From contig JAFOIR010000001.1 of the NCBI GenBank assembly GCA_017420625.1, positions 1-17,579 on the forward strand: a DNA stretch of 17,579 bases, read 5' to 3'. This document shows positions 1 through 7,401 of this stretch, piece after piece; position 1 is the first letter of the stretch, and each line of letters opens with the position of its first letter. The notes beneath the pieces are model-generated. The model did not search any database and was not told the DNA's origin. It saw only the letters and a program-made list of their open reading frames with translations. A program made the translations under genes and the position numbers. The DNA comes from Bacillota bacterium (lineage in GTDB: Bacteria; Bacillota_A; Clostridia; Lachnospirales; Bianqueaceae).

Positions 1-1134
1 GATAAGATATACACGAAGTGGAAAACCGGACCTGAAGAGAAAAAGACCCTGCCGGACTATTCGAATTTCCCTGCGCCAAACGGGATGCTCACCATGGCTA
101 CCGAGGGCTCATATCCTCCATTGGATTACTTTCGTGGAACTGAGATCGTGGGATTTGAGGTGGATCTTGCCGCCCGGTTTTGCGAGGCTTACGGTTACGG
201 ATTGATGATCGAAGCCATGAACTTCGACGGCGTCCTGGCTTCAGCTCAAACGGGCAAGGCGGATTTTGGCTTGGCCTGCATCACCATCTCCGAGGAGCGG
301 AAGGAAAGCGTCAATTTCTCAATTCCCTACTACAACAGCAGCGCCAAGCTCATGATATTGAAGGATAATGCAGGCGCCGGATCAAATGTCAGCCCCGGGT
401 CGGATAATTCGTTTCTCAGAAGTATCGGGGAAAGCTTCGAAAAGACCTTTGTCCGTGAGGAGCGCTGGAAACTCTTTTTGGAAGGTGTTTTGACGACCCT
501 TGTTATCACGCTCCTCGCTATGCTCTTCGGCACCCTCCTTGGTTTTCTGATATTCATGCTCTGCCGGAAAGGAAATCCTGTGGCGAATATCATCACACGG
601 ATCTTCCTTTGGCTCATACGGGGTATGCCGGCGGTCGTCCTTTTGATGGTCCTTTATTTCATTGTCTTTGGATCGGTTTCGATCAGCGGTGTAGCCGTTT
701 CAGTGATCGGTTTCACACTTACCTTCGGCGCGGCTGTATTCGGACTTTTGAAGATGGGCGTTGGCACGATCGACAAAGGTCAGTACGAAGCCGCATACGC
801 GCTTGGCTATTCAAATACCAGAACCTTTTTCAAGATCATACTTCCACAGGCGCTTTATCACGTGCTGCCCGCCTACAAAGGCGAGGTCGTAAGCCTCATC
901 AAGGCGACGGCTATCGTTGGTTATATCGCGGTGCAGGATCTGACCAAGATGGGCGATATCGTCCGAAGCCGCACCTATGAGGCATTTTTCCCGCTGATCG
1001 CTGTGACGATCATCTACTTCGCTCTGGAGGTTCTGATCGGGAGGATAATAAGCAGACTCAGCATCAACATCAATCCGAAACGACGCAAACCATCAAAGAT
1101 ACTGAAGGGGGTGAATACCAATGATCAGAATTGA
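1..1134 (+). CDS. Amino-acid ABC transporter, substrate-binding/permease fusion (5' end outside window)
   Basis: The frame is open from base 1, so the gene starts upstream; the ATG at 85 lies inside it. The first ~28 codons match the end of a binding-protein lobe II in the sister gene (KWKTGPEEKK against KWTGADESVK). Residues ~29-120 are an SBP_bac_3 lobe I with the EER motif whose Arg normally grips the amino-acid carboxylate (CITISEERKESVNFS). Lobe II does not follow. Instead the protein passes at once into a permease of the His/Gln/polar amino-acid family with about five membrane segments and the EAA loop (EAAYALGYSN..FFKIILP) that contacts the ATPase. Lobes act outside the cell and the permease sits in the membrane. 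The last 14 bases overlap the ATPase gene, so the two are translationally coupled. Amino-acid specificity is a family inference; the exact substrate cannot be read. Confidence 0.9.
   Translation, partial: DKIYTKWKTGPEEKKTLPDYSNFPAPNGMLTMATEGSYPPLDYFRGTEIVGFEVDLAARFCEAYGYGLMIEAMNFDGVLASAQTGKADFGLACITISEERKESVNFSIPYYNSSAKLMILKDNAGAGSNVSPGSDNSFLRSIGESFEKTFVREERWKLFLEGVLTTLVITLLAMLFGTLLGFLIFMLCRKGNPVANIITRIFLWLIRGMPAVVLLMVLYFIVFGSVSISGVAVSVIGFTLTFGAAVFGLLKMGVGTIDKGQYEAAYALGYSNTRTFFKIILPQALYHVLPAYKGEVVSLIKATAIVGYIAVQDLTKMGDIVRSRTYEAFFPLIAVTIIYFALEVLIGRIISRLSININPKRRKPSKILKGVNTNDQN
415..1126 (+). repeat. Direct repeat, copy 1: permease coding region duplicated at 4304-5015
   Basis: This ~712-bp stretch aligns without gaps to 4304-5015 (constant offset 3889). 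It covers the permease domain, its linker (SIGESFEKTFVRE) and the first six bases of the ATPase gene. The proteins differ at only about a dozen positions of ~240, while the binding lobes just upstream are clearly divergent. This indicates a recent duplication or gene conversion limited to the permease. Confidence 0.88.
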
Positions 1135-2224
1135 GCATCTGAAAAAAGAATATCCCAATGTCACGCCTCTTAAGGACGTGAGTGTGGAAATAAATGACGG
1201 CGATGTGATCTCCATCATAGGCCCGTCCGGCACCGGAAAGAGCACGCTTCTCCGCTGTATCAACCAACTTGAAAAGCCCACGAGCGGAAAGATCTTTGTG
1301 GACGGCCTTGAGATCACAGATCCCAAATGCGACATCAACAAGGTGCGCCGGAAGATGGGGATGGTGTTCCAGAGCTTCAATCTTTTCGGTCACAAGACCA
1401 TTATCGAAAATATAATGCTGGCTCCCATGGATCTTTTGGGTAAAAGCAAACAGGAAGCCTATGATACCGGAATGAAGCTGCTTCGCACGGTGGGACTGGC
1501 GGAAAAGGCTCTTAATTATCCTGATGAGCTGTCAGGCGGGCAGAAGCAGCGTATCGCGATCGCCAGGACGCTTGCTATGGATCCCGATGTGATACTTCTT
1601 GACGAGCCGACGAGCGCCCTCGATCCCACTATGGTAGGTGAGGTTCAGGCGGTCATCCGTGATCTTGCAAAGACCGGAAAGACCATGATGATCGTCACGC
1701 ACGAGATGAATTTCGCAAAGGCGATCTCAAACCGCGTTTTCTATATGGAAAACGGCGGCATTTACGAAGACGGCTCACCGGAGCAGATTTTTGACAATCC
1801 AAAGCGCGAAAACACGCGCCGCTTTGTTCGGAGACTGAAGGTTCTTGAACTGAATATCGAAAGCCGTGATTACGACTTCATCGGCATGCAGGGGCAGATA
1901 GAGGTATGGTGCGCCAAGAATCAGATATCCCCGAATTATTCAAATCGAATCCAGCTTGTTTTTGAGGAAACCACAAATCTTCTGATCCCTCTTCTCAAGA
2001 CCCCGAAGGTTCAGGCTGTCTGCGAATATTCTTCTGAGACAGAACTCGCACGATGGACTTTCAGCTATGCCGGTGAAAAAGTGGATATCACAAAAACAGA
2101 AGATGAGATTTCACTTTCGGTGATCAAAGGTCTGGCAGGATCGATCGACTATGAATGGGCGGAAAATGAGGAATTGCAAAATTGCCTCAAGTTGAATATC
2201 AGGTCAGAGGGAATAGTTTCATAA
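1121..2224 (+). CDS. Polar amino-acid ABC transporter ATPase with C-terminal HATPase-like extension
   Basis: Residues 1-~242 are a complete GlnQ/HisP-type ATPase that powers amino-acid import: Walker A GPSGTGKS (34-41), Q-loop Gln84, signature LSGGQ (137-141), Walker B ILLDEP (158-163), switch His194. Family members stop near 240-250 residues; this one continues to 367. The extra part (~245-362) contains IQLVFEETTNLLIPLL, which lines up with the N-box IDVAVEEIFVNIASYAY of the RsbW-like kinase encoded next. Its later segment (ISLSVIKGLAGSIDYEW) lines up with the kinase segment after the ATP lid, but the DxG box and the glycine lid are missing. I read it as a non-catalytic HATPase-type domain, perhaps a docking or regulatory module. 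The start ATG overlaps the upstream permease by 14 bases. It is the only transporter ATPase in the window and may serve all three permeases. Confidence 0.93.
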   Translation: MIRIEHLKKEYPNVTPLKDVSVEINDGDVISIIGPSGTGKSTLLRCINQLEKPTSGKIFVDGLEITDPKCDINKVRRKMGMVFQSFNLFGHKTIIENIMLAPMDLLGKSKQEAYDTGMKLLRTVGLAEKALNYPDELSGGQKQRIAIARTLAMDPDVILLDEPTSALDPTMVGEVQAVIRDLAKTGKTMMIVTHEMNFAKAISNRVFYMENGGIYEDGSPEQIFDNPKRENTRRFVRRLKVLELNIESRDYDFIGMQGQIEVWCAKNQISPNYSNRIQLVFEETTNLLIPLLKTPKVQAVCEYSSETELARWTFSYAGEKVDITKTEDEISLSVIKGLAGSIDYEWAENEELQNCLKLNIRSEGIVS

Positions 2225-2255
2225 AGTGTAGAAACCCACGTGAGGATGTTTGCGG

Positions 2256-2265
2256 AAAGGGGAGG
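2256..2265 (+). promoter_or_regulatory. Ribosome binding site fixing the kinase start at 2274
   Basis: AAAGGGGAGG lies 8 bases before ATG 2274. An in-frame TTG at 2250 would place this site inside the coding sequence, so 2274 is preferred. Confidence 0.75.
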
Positions 2266-2273
2266 CAGAGCTT

Positions 2274-2684
2274 ATGGCAAATGAGATTAATGTCAAAGCA
2301 AGTCTTGAAAACCTGCAGGAAGTGATCGCTTTTGTAGACGGCTTCGTCGAAGAGCTCGGTGCATCAATGAAAGCGCAGATGCAGATAGATGTTGCCGTTG
2401 AGGAGATCTTCGTAAACATAGCAAGCTATGCCTATGCCCCGGATACGGGAGATGCGGTCATTTCGGTAGAGACAGATACTGAGAAAAAGCAGGTTTTGAT
2501 AACATTCAAGGACTCCGGAGTCCCTTACAATCCCCTTGAAAAGGAGGACCCTGACGTGACTCTTTCCGCCGATGAGCGTGGTATCGGCGGGCTTGGGATA
2601 TTTATGGTCAAAAAGAGCATGGACGATATGCGGTATGAGCGAAAAGACGGATGTAATGTGCTGACGATCGTGAAAGGGGTATAG
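2274..2684 (+). CDS. RsbW/SpoIIAB-like ATP-binding protein (anti-sigma factor-type serine kinase)
   Basis: This is a 136-residue, single-domain GHKL ATPase of the HATPase_c_2 type. The N-box has EE..N (43-48, AVEEIFVNIASYAY), the G1 box is DSGVPYNP (80-87), and the flexible lid is RGIGGLGIFMV (102-112). All ATP-binding elements are intact, and the length is normal for RsbW/SpoIIAB relatives. Family members either phosphorylate a STAS-domain antagonist or hold a sigma factor; neither partner is in the window. It sits 49 bases after the ATPase gene and 29 bases before the second transporter fusion. Its fold appears echoed in the ATPase tail, so a shared signalling role with the transporter is a reasonable inference. 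Start chosen as ATG 2274 from the ribosome binding site. Confidence 0.85.
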   Translation: MANEINVKASLENLQEVIAFVDGFVEELGASMKAQMQIDVAVEEIFVNIASYAYAPDTGDAVISVETDTEKKQVLITFKDSGVPYNPLEKEDPDVTLSADERGIGGLGIFMVKKSMDDMRYERKDGCNVLTIVKGV

Positions 2685-2697
2685 GGGCTGCTCTCTA

Positions 2698-2704
2698 TAG
2701 GAGG
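2698..2704 (+). promoter_or_regulatory. Ribosome binding site fixing a TTG start at 2714
   Basis: TAGGAGG ends at 2704. The in-frame TTG at 2705 would have zero spacing; the TTG at 2714 has the ideal 9-base spacing and gives a clean signal peptide (MIKRIFPVIAIAVL). Confidence 0.75.
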
Positions 2705-2713
2705 TTGAAGACA

Positions 2714-5020
2714 TTGATTAAAAGGATATTCCCGGTTATTGCGATAGCGGTCCTTTCCTTCAGTCTGTTTGCAGGCGTTGCGGTAAGAGCTGAAGGAACG
2801 GGGCAGAAAACAGCTGCTTCTTCGGAGAAGCAAAATTCAGGGGAACTGAAAAAAATCTCTGATCTTAGCAACAAAACGATCGGTATACTTACGGGATCAG
2901 TCTTCGATGCGATCGTATCCGAGGCACTGCCTGATGCAAAGATCACCTATTTTAATTCGCATGCTGATTCGGTAGCGGCATTGAATGCAGGAAAGATTGA
3001 TGCCATTCCCGCTGATGAGCCTACGCTTTTGCGGATCACCAAAGAGTACGACAATATCATGATAATGGATGACACCATTGGTTCCTTCGAATATGGCTTT
3101 GTTTTTCCAAAGAGCAGTTCCGGAGAAAAAAAGCTGTCGGAGTTCAATGAATGGCTTGCAAAGTTCAAAGAAAGCGGCGAACTTGAAGAGTTGATCCAAA
3201 AGTGGAAATCAGAAGATGAAAGCAAGATGACAATGCCGGACGTTTCTTCTCTTCCTTCGACAAACGGGAAACTTACAATGGTTACTGAGGCTTCCGGTCC
3301 TCCGTTTGGCTACGTTCGCGGGAGCGATACGGTGGGAATCGATATAGATATTGCCGCGGAGTTCTGTAAGGCCAAAGGCTATGGATTGAATGTTCAGATA
3401 ATGAGGTTTGACGGTCTTCTGACTGCAGTGCAGTCCGGCAAGGCGGATTTTGCTGCATCAGGAATTACTATCACTGAGGAACGGGCAGAGAGCGTCAACT
3501 TTTCAATACCATACTATTCATGCCCCGCCTCATTTCTGATATTGAAGGAAAGAGGAGGCGCTGCTGCAGATGTCCGCCCTGAGTTTTCCGAATTTTCCGA
3601 GCTTTCGGGAAAGACCGTATCCCTGCTCACCGGCGCGCCCTTTGAGGAACTGGTCAAGAGCAAAGCTCCGGGTGTTTTGAATTTCACTTACTTCAACAGC
3701 ACACCGGATGCTATCCAGGCGCTCAAAACAAAAAAGACCGATGCCTTTTTCATGAATAATGCCGTAGGTCAGCTTATTATCAACAGAAATCCTGATCTTG
3801 CGATCTTTCCAAAGAGCCTTGATGATTCCAAATTCGGGATTGCCTTTGCAAAGGGCGATCCCCGCAGGGATGAGTGGCTGGCAGCCTTCAAAGAGATCCC
3901 AAATTCAGAGATCGAGAAGGCATGGGACAAGTGGACAGGAGCTGACGAAAGCGTCAAGGAGCTTCCTGCGCAGGATTGGCCGGGTACAAAAGGAACGCTT
4001 CATGTGGCTGCTTGCGATACGCTAGAACCAATGAGCTATGTCGGAAAAGACAATGAGGTGAAGGGCTTTGACATAGAGATCATTCTGATGATAGCCAAAA
4101 AGCTTGACTACAAGGTTGAGTTTACCGGGATGGACTTTGCTGCAATACTTGCCGGCGTACAATCAGGAAAGGCTGATATGGGCACCGGGAGCATCGTTAT
4201 CACACCTGAACGCTCCCAGGCAGTGGATTTCATTGATTATTATCCGGCAGCCTTTGTCCTTGTCGTCCGGACTGTTTCCGCATCGCCGCAACAGCCATCT
4301 TTCCTTCAAAGTATCGGTGAAAGCTTTGAAAAGACCTTCGTCCGTGAGGATCGCTGGAAACTCTTTGTGGAAGGTGTTTTGACGACCCTTGTCATCACGC
4401 TCCTTGCCATGCTTTTTGGTACGATCCTCGGCTTTTTGATATTCATGCTTTGCAGGAACCAAAATCCCGTGGCAAACATCATCACAAAGATCTTCCTTTG
4501 GCTCATACAGGGCATGCCGGCGGTCGTCCTTTTGATGGTGCTTTATTTCGTAATCTTTGGATCGGTTTCGATAAGCGGTGTAGTCGTATCAGTGATCGGC
4601 TTCACACTTACTTTTGGCGCGGCGGTATTCGGACTTTTGAAGATGGGCGTTGGCGCGATCGACAAAGGTCAGTACGAAGCCGCATACGCGCTTGGCTATT
4701 CAAATACCAGGACCTTTTTCAAGATCATACTTCCACAGGCGCTTTATCACGTGCTGCCCGCCTACAAGGGCGAGGTCGTAAGCCTCATCAAGGCGACGGC
4801 AATTGTTGGTTATATCGCGGTACAGGACCTGACCAAGATGGGGGATATCGTTCGAAGCCGAACCTATGAGGCATTTTTCCCGCTGATCGCTGTGACGATC
4901 ATCTACTTCGCGCTGGAGGTACTGATCGGGAGAATAATAAGCAGGGTTACCATAAACATCAATCCCAAACGCCGCAAACCCTCAAAGATACTTAAAGGGG
5001 TGAATACCAATGATCGGTGA
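2714..5020 (+). CDS. Amino-acid ABC transporter, multi-lobe binding-protein/permease fusion
   Basis: 768 residues from TTG 2714. Order: Sec signal peptide 1-26 (cut after VAVRA, no lipobox); a lone SBP_bac_3 lobe II with its C-terminal helix, 45-165; a complete binding domain with lobe I 186-281 (carboxylate-binding Arg in TITEERAESVNFS) and lobe II 295-408; a lone lobe I 427-521 (VITPERSQAVDF); then the permease 552-745 with EAA loop EAAYALGYSN (655-664). Both lobe II copies keep the K.DA motif (KIDA, KTDA) near the ligand amino-group site. The layout is II, I-II, I, permease, so lone halves at both ends flank one whole domain. Known relatives such as GlnPQ carry whole binding domains in tandem. 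Expected role: import of an amino acid, or sensing of two. No ATPase gene follows; the one at 1121 is the nearest partner. The start is set by TAGGAGG at 2698. Confidence 0.92.
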   Translation: MIKRIFPVIAIAVLSFSLFAGVAVRAEGTGQKTAASSEKQNSGELKKISDLSNKTIGILTGSVFDAIVSEALPDAKITYFNSHADSVAALNAGKIDAIPADEPTLLRITKEYDNIMIMDDTIGSFEYGFVFPKSSSGEKKLSEFNEWLAKFKESGELEELIQKWKSEDESKMTMPDVSSLPSTNGKLTMVTEASGPPFGYVRGSDTVGIDIDIAAEFCKAKGYGLNVQIMRFDGLLTAVQSGKADFAASGITITEERAESVNFSIPYYSCPASFLILKERGGAAADVRPEFSEFSELSGKTVSLLTGAPFEELVKSKAPGVLNFTYFNSTPDAIQALKTKKTDAFFMNNAVGQLIINRNPDLAIFPKSLDDSKFGIAFAKGDPRRDEWLAAFKEIPNSEIEKAWDKWTGADESVKELPAQDWPGTKGTLHVAACDTLEPMSYVGKDNEVKGFDIEIILMIAKKLDYKVEFTGMDFAAILAGVQSGKADMGTGSIVITPERSQAVDFIDYYPAAFVLVVRTVSASPQQPSFLQSIGESFEKTFVREDRWKLFVEGVLTTLVITLLAMLFGTILGFLIFMLCRNQNPVANIITKIFLWLIQGMPAVVLLMVLYFVIFGSVSISGVVVSVIGFTLTFGAAVFGLLKMGVGAIDKGQYEAAYALGYSNTRTFFKIILPQALYHVLPAYKGEVVSLIKATAIVGYIAVQDLTKMGDIVRSRTYEAFFPLIAVTIIYFALEVLIGRIISRVTININPKRRKPSKILKGVNTNDR
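4304..5015 (+). repeat. Direct repeat, copy 2 of the permease region at 415-1126
   Basis: Gap-free match to 415-1126. Identity stops right after ATGATC at 5010-5015, the first two codons of the ATPase gene in copy 1. Here the frame instead reads ATG ATC GGT GAA TGA, a four-codon stub (MIGE, 5010-5024). The duplicate thus reaches just into a lost or never-copied ATPase gene. Confidence 0.88.
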
Positions 5021-5187
5021 ATGACGGTGACCGCCCCGGCTTTAATGCTCCCGAGGGGACAGTCCGCATCTCTCTTGCGAATCTGAATGAGGAAGATCAT
5101 ATGGAGATTGGAAGAAGGCTCAATGAACTTCTATCTGAGTATTGGGAAAAATACGAAACGAAGGAGCCGCTCAAGGACGCAGCGTGA
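5014..5187 (+). pseudogene. C-terminal remnant of a class I aminotransferase / aspartate 4-decarboxylase-like gene
   Basis: The open frame after TGA 5011 encodes GFNAPEGTVRISLANL at 5038-5085, then NEEDHMEIGRRLNELL and a charged tail to TGA 5185. This resembles the extreme C-terminus of PLP-dependent aspartate aminotransferase/aspartate 4-decarboxylase enzymes, where a SLANLNE-type segment precedes the last helix. The ~350-500 upstream residues, including the PLP lysine region, are absent; their place is taken by the end of the duplicated permease. A short expressed protein from GTG 5017 is possible but unlikely. Family assignment rests on recall of that motif and is moderate. Confidence 0.55.
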
Positions 5188-5224
5188 CCGGACGCATTAA
5201 TAGAAGATCAGGGAGGAAGCAGCT

Positions 5225-6133
5225 ATGAAGCAGTTTTTGAGTTCGCTTGGAAAGAAGCTTTTCGGAGGGATCAACCTGACCTGGCCGAAGCTTATCATAG
5301 CAGCAATCGCAGCCGGAGCATTTACCGCGTTGATGGCGAACATACCGGCCTTGAAATACACATCCTTCCATGCCATAGTCGTGACCTTTGAGATGTGGGT
5401 CTTCTTCGGCATCATTATCATAATGAACAGCAAGTCAAATCTTGATTCCGCGTTCAAGTGCTTTGTGTTTTTCCTTATCAGCCAGCCCCTTGTTTATCTT
5501 CTGCAGGTGCCCTTCTCCTGGCAGGGCTGGGGGTTGTTCGGGTATTATAAAACCTGGTTTATATGGACATTACTCTGTTTTCCCATGGGCTTCATTGGGT
5601 ATTTCATGAAGAAGGGAAAGTGGTGGGGCTATCTCATACTGCTTCCCATGATACTTTTGACAGCTGATTCCTATTCTTTATATTTCAGTGATTTTCTGTT
5701 CTACGCGCCGAAATACATTTTGATATGGCTGTTCTGCGGCTGCGTCATTATCTTCTATCCTGTGCTGATATTTGAAAACAAGAGAATAAAGCTTGTCGGA
5801 GCGGTCATCGGAATCGGGATCGTCGCTGTTCTTACGGTCCTTGGGCTTTTGAATCCTCCGATCTACAGCACAACCCTTATGGTAGGCGGCGGAGAAAACA
5901 AGTTTAACGAAGATTACATGGTTTATCTTGCAGACGAGAGATACGGTACCGCCGAGATGCGCTATGAGTCAGGGATTGAGGATTATCTCATTCATTGTGA
6001 TTTCAAAAGAGCGGGGAAGACGGTCCTTACAATAGAGGCTCCGGACGGCAGCAGGACTGATTATGAGATCACGATAGAAAGAGATACGTATGATTTAAAG
6101 AAGTGCCGCGGGGACGGTTCTTTTGTCACCTGA
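5225..6133 (+). CDS. Seven-helix membrane protein of unknown function with extracytoplasmic tail
   Basis: 302 residues, ATG 5225 preceded by GGGAGGA (5211-5217). About seven hydrophobic segments are visible near residues 18-40, 48-66, 74-95, 110-128, 132-155, 160-182 and 188-212. A polar ~85-residue C-terminal part follows that looks beta-rich (METYEI-like alternation, e.g. YEITIERDTYDL) and is probably outside the cell. Tryptophans cluster in the loop WQGWGLFGYYKTWFIW. I do not recognise the family. The last residues (CRGDGSFVT) and the approach to the stop codon are encoded by a copy of the dispersed repeat (6103-6129), so the natural C-terminus was probably altered. It follows the aminotransferase remnant by 37 bases and is followed by the acetyltransferase gene by 19 bases, suggesting co-transcription. 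Confidence 0.85.
   Translation: MKQFLSSLGKKLFGGINLTWPKLIIAAIAAGAFTALMANIPALKYTSFHAIVVTFEMWVFFGIIIIMNSKSNLDSAFKCFVFFLISQPLVYLLQVPFSWQGWGLFGYYKTWFIWTLLCFPMGFIGYFMKKGKWWGYLILLPMILLTADSYSLYFSDFLFYAPKYILIWLFCGCVIIFYPVLIFENKRIKLVGAVIGIGIVAVLTVLGLLNPPIYSTTLMVGGGENKFNEDYMVYLADERYGTAEMRYESGIEDYLIHCDFKRAGKTVLTIEAPDGSRTDYEITIERDTYDLKKCRGDGSFVT
6103..6129 (-). repeat. Dispersed ~27-bp REP-like repeat, inverted copy inside a gene 3' end
   Basis: Reads GTGCCGCGGGGACGG then TTCTTTTGTCAC on the + strand, the reverse complement of the copies at 7352 and 8687. It lies in frame at the end of the membrane protein gene, whose stop codon is at 6131. Confidence 0.8.
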
Positions 6134-6152
6134 TAAATAGAAAAGAGGAAAA

Positions 6153-6692
6153 ATGGATATAGAAGAATTCAGCCTGCATGATCGCTTTGAGTTTCGTACA
6201 ATAAGACCGGAAGAAGCTGAAGAAGCTGTTGTGATCGAAAATATATGCTTTCCATCCAATGAAGCATGTTCAAGGGGGAGTATGATCGCGCGTATAGCGG
6301 TAGCAGCGGATCTCTTTTTGGTTGCGATCGACCGCAAAACCGGTGAGATCGCCGGTTTTTTGAACGGCATCGCAACAGATGAGTATTCATTCAGGGATGA
6401 ATTTTTTACAGATGAAACGACGCACAACTGTGATGGCAAAAATGTAATGCTTCTTGGTCTTGATGTTTTACCCCAATACAGAAGACAGGGGCTTGGGAGA
6501 GAACTTGTCATGACCTATTGCTTCAGAGAACGGGAGCGGGGACGAAAAAGACTTGTCCTTACCTGCCTTTTGGAGAAGGTTTCTATGTATACGAAGTTTG
6601 GATTCAGGGATCTGGGAGTATCAGCTTCCAAGTGGGGAGGCGAGGAGTGGCACGAGATGGATATTATCCTTGAAGATCAGGGGAAAGCATAG
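6153..6692 (+). CDS. GNAT family N-acetyltransferase (AANAT-like)
   Basis: 179 residues. Cytoplasmic transfer of an acetyl group from acetyl-CoA to an amine is expected. Acetyl-CoA motif A is LGLDVLPQYRRQGLGREL (101-118), with the RRQGLG pyrophosphate loop. Motif B follows as EKVSMYTKFGF (141-151). The ending VSASKWGGEEWHEM (156-169) resembles the arylalkylamine-acetyltransferase-like branch of GNAT proteins, in which a SAS..GG..W..M segment follows the GF motif. The N-terminal IRPEEAEEAVVIENICFP also fits that branch. Substrate unknown. The ATG at 6153 has AGAGGA (6144-6149) with short spacing. The stop is 2 bases before the start of the truncated hydrolase, so the two were coupled. Confidence 0.88.
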   Translation: MDIEEFSLHDRFEFRTIRPEEAEEAVVIENICFPSNEACSRGSMIARIAVAADLFLVAIDRKTGEIAGFLNGIATDEYSFRDEFFTDETTHNCDGKNVMLLGLDVLPQYRRQGLGRELVMTYCFRERERGRKRLVLTCLLEKVSMYTKFGFRDLGVSASKWGGEEWHEMDIILEDQGKA

Positions 6693-6694
6693 CA

Positions 6695-6907
6695 TTGAAA
6701 AAGATAGTATTTTACGGAGATTCCAACACCTATGGATATGATCCAAGAGGCTTCCTCTCGATGCTCTATCCCGGGGAGGTGCGATGGACGGAAAAGATAA
6801 GGGAGCGCTTTGATGGCATTTATGAGATCATAGAAGAGGGACAAAACGGCAGATTACTGCCAACGCTTCCGGAAGAAGAATTTGACCCCTTTCTCCCTCG
6901 CAACTGA
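6695..6907 (+). pseudogene. Truncated SGNH/GDSL hydrolase (N-terminal ~70 residues only)
   Basis: TTG 6695 with AGGGGAA (6678-6684) gives MKKIVFYGDSNTYGYDPRG, the block I motif with nucleophile Ser10 of SGNH hydrolases/esterases. Block II-like EGQNGR follows near residue 50. The frame stops at residue 70, whereas intact family members have about 200-220 residues. The GxND block and the C-terminal Asp-x-x-His catalytic pair are missing, and the next gene begins 45 bases later. This is a 3'-deleted remnant that should have no hydrolase activity. It was probably in one operon with the acetyltransferase just upstream. Confidence 0.75.
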
Positions 6908-6952
6908 TCCGCCCATCCGGTAAAAAAACACAAAAAAAGGAGGAACACAAAA

Positions 6953-7345
6953 ATGAAAAGAGTAGTAGATTTTCTGAAAGAAGCAGGTACGTATTATCTT
7001 GCAACGGTTGAGGGTGACCAGCCCAGGGTGAGACCTTTCGGAACAGCTCACATATTTGAAGACAGGCTGTACATTCAGACCGGCAAGGTAAAGGATGTAT
7101 CAAAGCAGATTCATGCCAATTCAAAGGTTGAAGTATGTGCGTTCAAGGATGGCAAATGGCTTCGTGTTTCAGGGGAACTCGTGGAGGATGACAGGATCGA
7201 AGCCCGCCAGGCCATGCTTGATGCATATCCGTCATTGCAGAATATGTACAAGGCTGATGACGGCAATACGGAAGTATTCTATTTCAAAGATGCCACAGCG
7301 ATATTCAGTTCATTTACTGATGAACCGGAGACAGTGAAGTTTTGA
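6953..7345 (+). CDS. Pyridoxamine 5'-phosphate oxidase family (FMN-binding split barrel) protein
   Basis: 130 residues, ATG 6953 behind a strong AAAGGAGG. The sequence has the small split-barrel layout: an N-terminal helix (VVDFLKEAGTYYLATVEG), then the strand PRVRPFGTAHIFEDRLYIQTG and the K.VSKQI flavin-phosphate region, KVEVCAFKDGKWLRVSGEL, and a C-terminal VFYFKDATAIFSSF strand. Relatives bind FMN or F420 and act as small oxidoreductases or flavin stores; true pyridoxine 5'-phosphate oxidases are longer (~200 residues), so vitamin B6 synthesis is not implied. Cytoplasmic, no signal peptide. A REP-like repeat starts 7 bases past the stop. Confidence 0.88.
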   Translation: MKRVVDFLKEAGTYYLATVEGDQPRVRPFGTAHIFEDRLYIQTGKVKDVSKQIHANSKVEVCAFKDGKWLRVSGELVEDDRIEARQAMLDAYPSLQNMYKADDGNTEVFYFKDATAIFSSFTDEPETVKF

Positions 7346-7351
7346 GAGGAA

Positions 7352-7377
7352 GTGACAAAAGAACCGCCCCCGCGCAC
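7352..7377 (+). repeat. Dispersed REP-like repeat
   Basis: Begins GTGACAAAAGAACCG and ends CCCCGCGCAC, 7 bases after the stop of the split-barrel gene. Slightly diverged from the 8687 copy. Confidence 0.8.
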
Positions 7378-7401
7378 TACAATTTGAAAGGAGTAGAAGA
7401 A

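Noticed and set aside
85..1134. ATG 85 as the true start of the first transporter gene
   Set aside because: The frame is open to base 1 and the upstream codons encode the end of a binding-protein lobe matching the sister fusion; the gene starts outside the window.
5026..5040. A further repeat copy at GTGACCGCCCCGG
   Set aside because: Only the first five bases and a C-rich stretch agree with the repeat; there is no AAAAGAACCG core and no GGCAC end, so chance similarity is likely.
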